This document shows, in pieces, positions 22,601 to 33,917 of a stretch of DNA of 64,000 nucleotides (positions are counted from its first letter, which is position 1; every line of letters starts with the position of its first letter). The stretch is taken from positions 26,170,927 to 26,234,926 of the forward strand of contig NC_037594.1 in the NCBI RefSeq assembly GCF_003073045.1, read 5' to 3'. The stretch is from Pomacea canaliculata. Lineage: Eukaryota; Mollusca; Gastropoda; Architaenioglossa; Ampullariidae. The position numbers were made by a program, and so were the translations under genes. The notes under the pieces are model-generated. The model did no database searches. It saw nothing but the letters and a program-made list of their open reading frames with translations, and was not told the origin of the DNA.

Positions 22601-24249
22601 GAGAATTCCACTCCGGCATCTGGACAATTATGGTTCCTCGCTTGCTCAGGCTTATCCTCCGTGAACATCAAACCCCGGCGCACACATACACCGAGTGCCG
22701 CGTACCCCTCTCGTAGCCCCCGAGGTTTGTCAGATAAACCGCGATGGCCGCCAGAGGGTTAAAATAATTGCGCGGCATGGGGCTTGTCAAGCAAGAATGA
22801 TGAAGTCAGATTTGATGATGAAAAGCCTGGCACATATTTATGTATGCTGCTGATGCTATCGCCCGGCACCCAGCTCACAACCGCTGTCCCGTCAGCCCAC
22901 GAGACATGCTTCGCCTCCTCCAATCAAAGAAACACCGAAATGTTCTTCCTCCCTTCCCTATTTCATCGTGCGTGAATTTATGTACCCGCCAGGACCATTC
23001 CTTCCCTCTCTCTCTCTCCCTGTGTGTGTTTCTGTACAGTGAAAGCCCAGAAGACAGAAAGTGTAAACACGAGTCTGAAAGAGGACAGAGCATGCGATGT
23101 GGAGATGTCAAGAGGTGATGTTTAAGTCAGACTTCAGCCAAGAAACATTTTTGGTAAATGTGATGGCGGCGGTGGTTCATTAGCAGGTCTGTGATTTATG
23201 AGTAAACTTTAGCCCTCGTTAGTTTTACTACCGCAAAAACGAGAGCTCCTTTCCGACATCTCACCCTTCTACCGAAGACTTCTGCTTCAAAGACATTCTA
23301 GTCCTGAAATGTTAGAAAATAACTCTTCCTTACTCGTTACTCACAGCCACCCTCCCCATACCTCCACCCATCTGTCTATCTATACCTAACAGTAGGCGAC
23401 ACACAAGAGAGACATCACATTTTCTTACTCGTGAGGTTAACAGACTGGACGACGAATACCTGGCGGGGCACCCGGGGTACAGAGGTACCTGACAACTCGC
23501 CTCCTCATTTGAGGATTAGTGTCAGACCTGATGGTGATGTGGGATGAAACAAGGAATGAGTCAGTCGTGGCTCGCAAGCTTACAGCACATCCTCAGACAG
23601 ACGGACGATGAAGACAAACGAGTCGACGGAAGCGCCCTCAGCCCTAACTTAATTAGCCAAGTTGTCTGCCCCAGTTGCTGACTGCCGGAAGCAAACAAGA
23701 AAGCAACTTGAAGAGGTCACAAGGGGGTCACGTGGAGATGGGGAAGGGTTTCGCAGCTCCTCAACAAACTTGCTCAGAAGAAACTCCTCGTACGAATCAT
23801 CATAGAGTGTAGGGTTCGCATCCTCGCAAAGTTTTTCGATGATTAAAAAGCTGACATTCGTGAAGTGTTGCTGCCGAGCAAGACCAAATATGAATTTTGG
23901 TTAATGAGTTCTACATTAACAGTCTTGATTATTTGCACTAAAAACAAACAAACATGTCACAAACTGTAAATATCTTGTCGGAGTCTGTAAGATGTGGTAA
24001 CAAGCGATAACAATCTTGTCGCAGACTGTAAATATCTTGTTACACGAAGAAGAAAAGAGTAACCTAATTTCGCTAGGCTTCCCTGTGACAAGCTTCAAGC
24101 TTTGATTGTCTTTTTAATGACAAAAAGCATAAAAGACGAAGAGGACGACGATGATAAAGAAGAATAAAAAGAACAAACAAAAACCGGTTTAATAACTGGA
24201 ACATCGGGTTTTCTATGTTTAAAAATATGAAAAGTAAAAAACAGTTTTA
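16700..24249. other. Gene-poor region left of twist, part 1
   Basis: About 7.5 kb with no gene I can support. It contains AAAC/AAAT tracts at 17089-17135, CA-rich repeats at about 18240-18342, AAAAC-rich low complexity at 20380-20475, and otherwise unique DNA. No tRNA, rRNA or transposase was seen. Parts may be regulatory DNA of twist; that is inference from the distance and absence of genes only. Confidence 0.5.
20380..20475. repeat. A-rich (AAAAC)n low-complexity tract
   Basis: Irregular AAAAC/AAC units without clear periodicity, resembling a degraded poly(A)-type tail. No retroposon body is recognisable to its left. Confidence 0.7.
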
Positions 24250-24298
24250 ATTTGTTTGGACATTTAGCTCTCTCTCACACTCACACACTCACTCACAA

Positions 24299-24565
24299 AC
24301 ACGAACACAAACCCAAAACACGAACACGAACACAAACACAAACACGACACAAACACAAACACAAACACAAGAACACGAACACAAACACAAACACAAACAC
24401 AAGCACAAACACAAACACAAACACAAACACAAACACAAACACAAACACAAACACAAACACAAACACAAACACAAACACAAACACAAACACAAACACAAAC
24501 ACAAACACAAACACAAACACAAATCAAACACAAACACAAACACAAACACAAACACACACACACAC
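24299..24565. repeat. (ACAAAC)n hexanucleotide array
   Basis: About 265 bp of near-perfect ACAAAC hexamers with occasional ACGAAC variants, ending in a short CA run. Reading frames across it (Asn-Thr, Val-Phe or Cys-Leu repeats) are artefacts of the repeat. Confidence 0.95.
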
Positions 24566-26164
24566 CTGCGTCTGTGAAAGTCCAAAGCTTGCGCCGCTCA
24601 TCTCACTCCCATATTTTAGCTTCTCTCCAGTTAAAACCATTAAAAATAATGCCATTACATTTTATTGACAGTCTAACCCTCTAAATTGAATTACAAAAGA
24701 ACGAAAACAGCTGAGTTCAGACAACAAGAGCAGAACGAGAACATCAGACAGTAACAGCAGTGCAAGAACACATCGCCCTCAGCATCGTCACAAACATCAC
24801 AATAAACACTCGTCTACAGGAGTTCAACCAGAGCTCACCATGCCACTCGTGTATTCCCCCGTACACTAGACACACACTGACCCCGAGAACTTTATATTTG
24901 TATATATATACACCATGCTGACACTGAGGTATTACTGTAAGTAAATAAAAATAAAAAGGACTTAAGAGCAAGGTATGTTAAAAGTCAGTCTAGCGTATCG
25001 AACACACCTCGACCTCAGAGTTGGACAAAGGTCAGCTCGTGCTATGATAATAATGTTTCCTTTTTGATGCCAATGTCGAGGAAATGTATCGTCTCCACTG
25101 TGTTTACTTACCCCGGATGCAATCATATTTCTTGCCACTACAGCTCACCATCTCACCCAGGGACCCAGCTCCCTCCCGCCATCCTTTTTTTTTTCGTGTG
25201 AGAGAGACGGTTGTCGAGGAGAGATTATCTCTCAGTTGTTGTAGCCGTGGGAGGGAGGCTAAGCAGGCGGCGATGGCGGGGGATCTGTTGTTGACAAGTT
25301 TTGACAAGTCCAGTGAAGCGATACACACAGCGGTTGCTGCGGTAGGTTGGGTTCGAGACCCAGCAAGTCCTGGCCATGTCTTTGTTACAGATGTCAGCCA
25401 GCACCATGGCGCGGGTACACGCCCGCTTACCCGTATGTTCTTTTGTGTTTATGTTTGGTTAAAAAAGCAAAATAACCATAGAAAGAATAAAAAAATGGTA
25501 ACACTCGGCGCTGGAGGTTGAGCTGCCAGACTCAGTCAGAAGGAAAGGCGAGAAAGCGATTAAGTGTGGCACGCGCACTGAAGACCACTAACAGCGGAAA
25601 ACATTTCCTCCCTTCTCCCCTCACTCACTCCACCTGGCGTGTGTGTGTGTTGTACGAGTGGTTAGAGGTGCGAGTGTTCTCAGTCTGCCCCTTAGGGTTA
25701 CTTACGATACACTGAAGGATAAAAACACAAGTAAGAAAAGCTTTTAAGCAAACGAACCATCTCTGGCATAATCACATCATAAACACACCCAAAACGAACG
25801 AACAAACACACAGATACACAGAAAAAATTCATATTTTTATGTGCATGTGGGTGTGTACCTACAGATATATCGGTGTGGATGATCGTCTATCTCTGTGTGT
25901 GAACGTGTGTATATTTTCGCGCTTGTTTTATATTATTTCTCTCTGTGTTAATGCGAATTTCCAAAAGACAAGAAAACAGTAAGTTAAACCGTTATTTGAA
26001 TTTGAAAAGTATTCAGAAACCGACTCTGAAAAGGTCGCAACAAGTCTCCATGTTTCCTTGAATACAAACGTGGTAGAGGAAATGTAAGAAAGTGTGATCA
26101 AGCTGAAATATCATTTATAAAATTTTTATCAGCACTTTTTTGTAGGAATTCTTGTGGGACAGCA
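24566..26164. other. Unique gene-poor DNA
   Basis: No supported gene. A frame of 145 codons at 25084-25521 has no recognisable domain. Inside it, GGGTTCGAGACCC at about 25349 forms a five-pair T-arm-like hairpin, possibly a SINE remnant. Confidence 0.5.
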
Positions 26165-26575
26165 TAAAACAGCCCTTCAGCATCAAGCAGAATTCATGAA
26201 CATATGAAAATACAATGAAACAGCATCAAGAAGCAACAAATAAAATAAAAACACTTCGAAGCAGCATCAAAAACAAACAAGATGAAAACACAATGAAGCA
26301 GCATCAAGAAGCAACAAACAAAATAAAAACACTTACGAAGCAGTATCAAGAAGCAGCAAACAAAATAAAAACACAATGAAGCAGCATCAAGAAGCAACAA
26401 ACAAAATAAAAACACAATGAAGCAGTATCAAGAAGCAACAAACAAAATAAAAACACAATGAAGCAGCATCAAGAAGCAACAAACAAAATAAAAACACAAT
26501 GAAGCAGTATCAAGAAGCAGCAAAACAAAATAAAAACACTACGAAGCAGTATCAAGAAGCAAGAAACAAGATGAA
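26165..26575. repeat. 41-bp minisatellite
   Basis: Roughly nine units built on ACACAATGAAGCAGCATCAA, then GAAGCAACAAACAAAATAAA. Spacing between ACACAATGA copies at 26412 and 26453 is 41 bp. Outer units are shorter and more diverged. The Phe/Cys-rich minus-strand frame over it is a repeat artefact. Confidence 0.9.
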
Positions 26576-29500
26576 ACAATACGAAACAGCACCATCAGTC
26601 CCACTTCAGTTATTTGCTTTGTTCTGTCTGTCGGTAGGGGAGGTAATTTCAAATCCAAGGGAGGTAAGAGAGTCAGTGTTTAACTAAAGCATCCGATGTC
26701 AGGGTTCTTCACAGTTGCTTCTGGCCAACAGCTCGACACAGCATCAACAAGTACCAACATTAATAACCCGAGCGCCGACAATGTGAAGCAGGAGGCACTC
26801 GAGGCGCAGTTACCTGCAGCCAGACGCTGGTGTCGGCGAAACCGAGGACTTGGGGGATAATTGAGGGTTAAACACGGAGCCCGGGCTGCCGCCACCGCCA
26901 GAAGGCGCTGGTGAGATCAAAACACGAGTCAAGCCAATGACAGGGCCGAGACTTGCGAACAGGAAGTGGCAGGTTTGTGAGCGGGTTTATAGCCAGACAT
27001 CGTGCTGGCGATGAGAGGGGGAGGAGAGATAACCTCCAAATCTCAGAATTTCTTTTTCCGCGAGCGAGCTCACCCACACACACGCACTCACGCACACGTG
27101 GCGCTCACCAAAGAGCAGTTACACACGCACACGCACGCACGAACACACGCTTGCAGACTCACTGGCAGGGTTCTCACGACAATACTGGCCGTCAGTGGTT
27201 AGCTGTCGTGAGAAAAAAAAAATATTGGCGCCCTGACTTTTAACCTGTACCTCCCGTTTCCTTTTCTTCTAATCACTTTATCTGTCAAAGCCTCACACCC
27301 CGACTTGCAGGATTCAGTCCGAGAGAAAGGAACAAGCCTCGCGTTTCTCCACCTTTTTTTTTTCCCACGGGTGAATGAGTCTCTGAAGCCCACTGCAAAC
27401 ACCTGACGATGGGCCAAGCACCCCATTCTCCCACATCCACCCCAACCTCCTATCGCCACTCCCCTCGCTCTCAGCTCCACCCGAGTGTGCTACCCGCTGT
27501 GCCTAAAATAGCCGCCAGTAACCAGAGGGTGGGGTGGGAGAGGAGCACGCACAAGCTTCTGTGTTTTTATAATTTAAGTTTGGGTGGCTAGACAATTAAA
27601 CAAATTAATTGTTGACTAGAACATCGCGTGTCTGAAGAGCAACAGGAAACCAACGAGAGATAGTCTGTGAGATAACATCCTGGGTTTAATCCTCGGTGAA
27701 TTTATACTTTAAATTATTTACTTTGTCCTGAAGATCTTAGGTATGTGTGGTTAGCTGGACAAGTATGCATGAATATTGGATGTGTGGGTCTGTGTTTGGA
27801 GAGTCGGGTGAGCAGGGGTGAGCAGACTAAAGGGTGACGAGAGTTGTTTCTGATTCATCGACAGATCACCGGTATGAGTGGCTGGAAATTTCCAGCGAGG
27901 TCTTTTTTTATATTTTTAAATCGTATTACATTAATTATCTACCTGTAGAACAGTTAAAGCAGTCACATCCAGTGCTTAGCATGACATTAAAGATAAAACT
28001 TGATGTACAGGAGTCACCACACTGACCACACCCGAGTACAACGTGGCCGCCAAGATTACATCCTATCCTCGGAGGTCAAAAGTCACACTCCATTCAAGAC
28101 ATCACGATGGCAACATAGATGATGGAAGGAGTTGCCGACACGCTCAGGATTGGACTGTAGTTGTTTCTAAACCACCTCTGGCAGTTATTTTCTTTCTCAA
28201 CCCTGCAAAAATCTCCGTCAGTGTCATGGGAGGGTCTTCACCCTTCCTACAGCCACGAGTGTTGTCTGAACTACCTTGTGTGACACACCAGGCAGAACAA
28301 ACTGTCTCCATCCTTGCTGTCACGTGACACTGAGTTGCCCTGCCTCCCTACATCGCTATTTCCTGTGGTTCGAAATCCGTTTACTTCACCGAGTCCAGCA
28401 TCTGACGTCACCGCTCGCGCTTCCCTTTGCGAAGATGGGGGAAAAAAAACCAACCTCCGATGGTGAGTCAGATTCTCTTTCTCCCAGTTTTCAGCGAAGG
28501 AAACTAATTTGCGCGCCACGGAGGTGGAGAGAGAGGATAGGGAGGACAAACTCCAACCCAACGAGTGGAGTCAGTCTACTTGCACGAGCGTTGCTAGGAA
28601 ACGATTCTGGTCGCTTTTTTCGAACTAAACCATTCATAGTCTACATAGGGGTAAAGTTTTGGGGGATCCCTCCAATAAATTATAGGGTGGAGGAGAGTTT
28701 TGCGAAGGCCTACCACGTGAACAAGAGTTTTCGATCGTTGTCTACAAGAAGCTGACTTACCCGGATGGATAGCAAGGCATGCTGGGTAACCGTGCTTCAT
28801 GGATCCACCCCCAAGTCTCTAATCGTTTTCAGGGTGGGAGAGAGAGAGTGGTCTTTTCTCCAAGACGATGTCATCTGCCAGAAACTGACCCCTGCGACTT
28901 ATGGTGACCCCCGTGACATGTGACCCCGTTTCTGGGTCGCGCGCAGGTCGCAGTGTTCGCTGGCTGACGTCGGCGGACCAACGGGCCCCCGGCGCTGACC
29001 CCCTCCACGCTGCTGCCAAACGCGCGCCACGGGGTGCAGGTGGGCGTGGCCTGTGGCCGGCCCGTGCACCCGGCCTGATGATGATGTATTCTTCGCGCAT
29101 GCGCCGTACTGCGTTTCGCTGTATGGCGCTTCCTGTCTGCACTTGGTGGTTTATGGGACGATTAGCTGTGCTCTTCGATTCGACACTTTTAAGCTTTTTT
29201 CTCTCTCTCTTGCTTCCACCTCTCCTTTCTTTCTCTACTCCCTCATCCTAGATTTAGCCAGCGCTTTTCTAGTGAATTGTACCCCGGATGTAGTCATGTG
29301 CTATCAGCACGTGGTCACTCCCACAACTGACCAGTATTTTAACGAACACGGAGTTGATTGTATGCTCTCCGACTTTAAACTTATATACTTTGTTTGGAAA
29401 TAGCACTTCGGTCTACCCTTACAGTTACATTCTCCTCTTTTCTTCCTTCATTTTCTTTACGATGTTCACTGTGCATGTGTGAATGTAGGTGTGATGTCCT

Positions 29501-29983
29501 GTCATACGGCCACCCTAGTCTTAACAGCGCTGCATTGCTTTCAAACGTGGACTAAATAATTTTGTTAGTGAGAAAAAGAAACTTCACATGAATATTCTAA
29601 AAAGACACGCGGCTTATTTTGTTTAAGAAACAGTCTCAGAACTGTCTCCTACACAGACGACAGTCACATCTCTTAGCGACGAACAAAAAAAAAAAAATAA
29701 TAAGAAAAGATTTTGTGAAAAATCCTACACTTCCATAAATAAATAAGACTGCAACTCTCTTTTAGCGCTGTCTTTCTCTCCACCGCCATCCCGGTACCCC
29801 TCTACCCCGAGTTACCCCGAGTGGCAAACTAAACGAGGGCGCTCCTCGACATCCGCCTGAAAGAGTCGGCGCCTCCCCCTCCCGGCTCTCTCCCCCTTCC
29901 CTGGGCCTCTCCCCCTCCTCTGCCTACTTGACGATGGCACTGCGGCTCTTGAAGGCCCTTTGGTGTAACAAGGCCGCTCCCTG
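26576..29983. other. Gene-poor region left of twist, part 2
   Basis: No supported gene. It includes a single GGGAGGTAA pair at about 26637-26668, CACGCAC-rich DNA at about 27075-27160, and a GC/CpG-rich block at about 28890-29120 in which several frames are open. A possible first exon at 28435 is listed among the findings. Confidence 0.45.
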
Positions 29984-30050
29984 CCTCTACACACCTCTAC
30001 ACACCTCTACACACCTCTACACACCTCTACACGCCTCTACACACCTCTAC
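29984..30050. repeat. 10-bp repeat (ACACCTCTAC)n
   Basis: About seven copies of a decamer ACACCTCTAC, nearly perfect, with one ACGCCTCTAC variant. Confidence 0.9.
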
Positions 30051-30254
30051 GCGGTCACCACAGGGCTGTGTGTAGTCTGGGGGTGGGTGAGCTCATCTCA
30101 CACACCTTCACAGTGGTACATCATCTCACTGTTCATCTCACAAAACACCTTCACACTGTGACTGGTACATCGTCTCACTGTCTGCCTCATCTACCGCTGT
30201 ATATACAGTGTCTAGTAAGGTTCCTTGTCTACTTGTCTCCTCCCGAGCAGTTGC

Positions 30255-30537
30255 TGTGCATGTAGATGCCGGTTGTCTACAAGTAACATGTTCATCTAGT
30301 ATTTACACTGTTGTATAGATGCCTGTTATCTACAAGTAACATGCTTATTTAATATTTACATTGTTGTGTAGATGCCGATTGTCTACAAGTAACCTGTTTA
30401 TCTAGTGCTTACATTGTTGTGTAGATGACTGTTGTCTACAAGTAACCTGTTTATCTACAGTTTACATTGTTCTATATATGTCGGTTGTCTGCAAGTGACA
30501 TGTTTATTTACTATTTACATTGTTGTACAGCTAAACG
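30255..30537. repeat. 53-bp minisatellite
   Basis: Five to six copies of a unit containing TGTAGATGCCGGTTGTCTAC and then AAGTAAC..GTTTATCTAGT..TTACATTGT. The TAGATG motif recurs at 30263, 30316, 30369 and 30422, and a diverged copy at 30475, exactly 53 bp apart each time. Confidence 0.9.
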
Positions 30538-30539
30538 AT

Positions 30540-32787
30540 AATGTGTTTCAGCCAAAGACAGTGGGTGGTTTGTACCAAGACCACAGGTAAAGAGTCTCGC
30601 AGTCTTGTCGTCGTACTGGAAGTGGTTCACCGTGTCTAGGAAGACAGAGTCTGGCTCTGTTTTTATCTCTCCCGATCAATCATCTCCCCATTCTCGCTAC
30701 GAATGCCAACAAATAATCAGAAATCTGACATTTCCCTCCACAAGCTTCTATTACTGTTACATGTGATAAACACGGAGTTTACTACAGCATTCTACAAGTC
30801 TTCACACAGCTTGACCACAACACTAAAGACAACATGGCAACACCTCTATGGGGCAGCGTGACCTCAGCTTTAAACACAACATGACCTGAACTTTCAAAAT
30901 TCATTATTCGAGTTCTAGGACCTTTCATCAAGCACCAGAAAGAATGTCTTTTCTGACAAAACATTTTTTAAAATATACAACAAAATTTTCGATAGTTTAA
31001 TCGCATGTTTACTTGTATTTAACACAATGGACACCAGAGTAGACATCTTGACATTAAAAATATTTTGTGATGGTAAAAACTTTCTGGTTGAACCATCTTG
31101 GACTATCTTGGAGTGTTAGGTTGATGCCAACCTGTATGTTTGTACAATCAACAGATTGTTTAAAATTATGTCTGTTCACTCCTACCTGCTAAAACCAAAA
31201 AGAATATCATTCATTACCCTTCATTTACTGAGTGCATCACTCACAAAACTGAATAAAACAACTCTCTCTCCCTTACTTCTACACTCGGCCTCCCTGGGCT
31301 GATGGTAGATGATGGATGCCACATCTGTGTTTCGTTGCCATAGCGACAGGAGTTCGAACTGAAAACTAACTCCACAAGCAATTCACCAACGATTAGTCAT
31401 GCTGGTATTCCAGCAACAAAACTAAAGAAATAGAAATAAAATGATGGGTTAGGCCGTTAGGGTCATGAAGGTTGGAGGTAAAATCAAGCGGCAGGCGACT
31501 GCCACCCGAAACACATTTTACGATCGGAATGCTTGGCACTCATGCGGAACCGGCTTCAATAGACCAAGTCTGCTTCCCAGATTTTCCGGATGAGAGCTCT
31601 GGAGCATAGGTAGACCATCTCGGCTGGTTGTAGGATGCTCAGAATGGAGCCTTCAGGTCGACACAAGATAGCACAGAGAGAGAGAGAAAGAAAAAAAAGA
31701 AGAGAAAAACAAATTTTTGCCTTTAGAGGTAGACTGGTCAGCCTATTGGGAGGATGCAACCTGGTCAGTCCTCCTGAAGGTATATGAGAATTCCAGACTA
31801 TGCTTTTGTGAACATTCCCTCCTTCTCTCTCTCTTTCACACACACATACACCTCACACACTCACACACGCACATAGGGGTGGAAAGGAGGGGAGGGTAGG
31901 ACGCGTGTTATTTTCTGGGGTGGGAGTAAGAAGCAGGAGGAGCTACCCGCTGTCAGCTGGATGTCTCAGACCGGTCGCCACGACACAAGAGAAGCCATAG
32001 TGAGTGGTACAGCGGGCACAACTGTCAAGCCATCCATCATGCCTCGCGCGCAGTTTTAATTCCACGACGACACCGGCGACTGCCGGACCGCACCACGTGA
32101 CGCGCGTGCGTTGCACACGAACCTGAGGTAGACAAGCCTATCAATCATCGGCAAAACCATCCTCCGCTCTCCTCCTCCTCCTCCACTCCCTCACTTCCAG
32201 CCTCGTGGAAATGGCGGCTCGGCAGGGAAGGAAATGGAAAATACCAAACCGGCGATTTCACCACAAATCCGTATTTTACGGCAAGTGTCGTCTGCTGCTC
32301 GGCAACGATTGTGGGAGGAGGGGATGGAGGGGATGGAGAGAGGGAGAGAGGGAGAGAGGGAGGGAGAGGAGTTTAGCTCAATGGCTACAGACACATTTTC
32401 TCGCCCTGAAAAAAACGATTTGAGACGATTTATACAAGTTTGGTGGGTTTGGAGGGAAGGTAGGAGGTAGTTGTGAAGCACTTCATTTAGCAGCTGTTGC
32501 TCGGGGAGATATTTCTTCAAGACAAAAGAGTTTGAACGACAAAATTTCAAAAACGAACTTTCAGTATGGTGTTCGTGCGTGTGTTTCTGCAAACTGAAAT
32601 TTGTCTAATTTGATACTCTGTCCTAGAATAAGCGAGTCTCATTATTTTCTGTGACAATTAAGGCCTCTTATCACTTATCACATCCATTGTCTGTCATCGA
32701 ATGTTTAAATGTTTAATTTTTGTCATTACTGGTCAGTGCAGAAAGTGTGACATATCTTCGTCGTGATGCTGCACGATACAAGTGCAC

Positions 32788-32850
<63 letters not shown>

Positions 32851-33460
32851 GTGGTGTACATGAAATGTTCTGACGGTGTGTAACATTTAATGCCTTCAGG
32901 AATTTTTCAGGTTTACTTGCAATAACTGTTAAAAAAAAATTTCTCTCTTTAAAGACTTTGAACGAGGATGCCTTTGCTGTTTGTCCTCTTCATAAACACT
33001 TGTTTACTCATCGCTGCAATTCAAAAGATCAATGTGTCTGTCCTAAAATGTATTTGTTGAGAAAATTCATACGTATGCATGTATGTTGATCAAGATTAGT
33101 GAATAGTAAAAATAGTAATGATAATGCATGTGATCATAAATCGCTAGAAACGGAAATGTAGAGATTGTAATCGGTGGCTAATTGGATGCAATTAATTATC
33201 CCACAATCCCTATTTCCCTCTCTCCAGGGTAGAGGGCGCTAGAAATAACCACTTCTTCGACGTCTGAAGCCTCAAGAACCAGAAAATAAGTGCCAGGCCC
33301 TGAAGTAGACCTCGTGAGTAACAACAAAAACAAATAAAATCCCGGTGTCTTGAATGGGCCTCTTTAAACATGAATAGAAAAGGACGAACTAATCATTAAA
33401 GCTCCTAGAAGTGTGAGAAACCTAATGCTATACTGCCTCCCTGTAGTAATGATAGTGATG
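30540..33460. other. Spacer 3' of twist
   Basis: No supported gene. It contains an (AAT)n tract at 32789-32850, a CpG-rich stretch at about 32040-32330 with an ATGGCGGC start-like context at 32211, and near 33176-33205 several TAATT/AATTA homeodomain-type cores just downstream of twist. Confidence 0.45.
32789..32850. repeat. (AAT)n microsatellite
   Basis: About 20 perfect AAT trinucleotides. Confidence 0.95.
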
Positions 33461-33466
33461 TTTATT
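33461..33466 (-). terminator. twist: Candidate poly(A) signal of twist
   Basis: TTTATT on the plus strand reads AATAAA on the minus strand, 452 bp beyond the twist stop. It lies past a predicted 3'UTR splice donor, so it may end the second, untranslated exon. Not confirmed. Confidence 0.35.
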
Positions 33467-33617
33467 ATTTAATTAACAATGAGGTGATTAAAAGAATGAT
33501 GTTTAATACTTAGAAATATTCACGACCGACGAAAAAATAATCTTAATAGCGAAATTGTAACAAATGAGGACAAAATACTGTCCTCGCCCAACTTTTTCTG
33601 TGTGCGAGTATAGTTGG

Positions 33618-33745
33618 CGGTGATATGTCGTAAACATACGGCAGAATGTAAACATACGGCAGTATGTCGTAAACATATAGCAGTATGTCGTTAATATATA
33701 TAATATATATCAGTATGTCGTACACATACGGCAGTATGTCGTCCC
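33618..33745. repeat. About 20-bp tandem repeat downstream of twist
   Basis: Degenerate copies of GCAGTATGTCGTAAACATAC, with an AT dinucleotide expansion at about 33692-33710. It lies within the predicted 3'UTR intron or second exon region of twist. Confidence 0.8.
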
Positions 33746-33845
33746 CTACACAAGACATCGGACATTGAATCCCCGATTCCAGAATAGTTTACAGAAATAT
33801 CTGCAGCCAAATGTCACCTCTCGCCGCAGTCTCACTCGCACTCAC

Positions 33846-33917
33846 CTTAGGGTCAGAGGTCCTCCTCAGTCCGCTAGAGGCACCAGGTCATGGCACGGGG
33901 GGGAGTGGGGCGAATGG
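33846..33917 (-). other. twist: twist 3'UTR segment ending at a strong splice donor
   Basis: On the minus strand, 72 nt after the stop, CTAAG|GTGAGTGCG is a near-perfect donor (exon ends at 33846). Human TWIST1 is known to have its only intron in the 3'UTR shortly after the stop, so this probably marks a conserved intron position. The matching acceptor was not identified with confidence. Confidence 0.5.

Noticed and set aside
23770..23845. tRNA candidate with B-box GGTTCGCATCC and TTGCTCAG about 43 bases upstream
   Set aside because: The spacing is tempting, but the D-stem and acceptor stem do not pair and the T-stem fails after three pairs.
24252..24668. Asn-Thr repeat protein frame of 138 codons
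   Set aside because: Product of the ACAAAC hexamer array; no flanking coding evidence.
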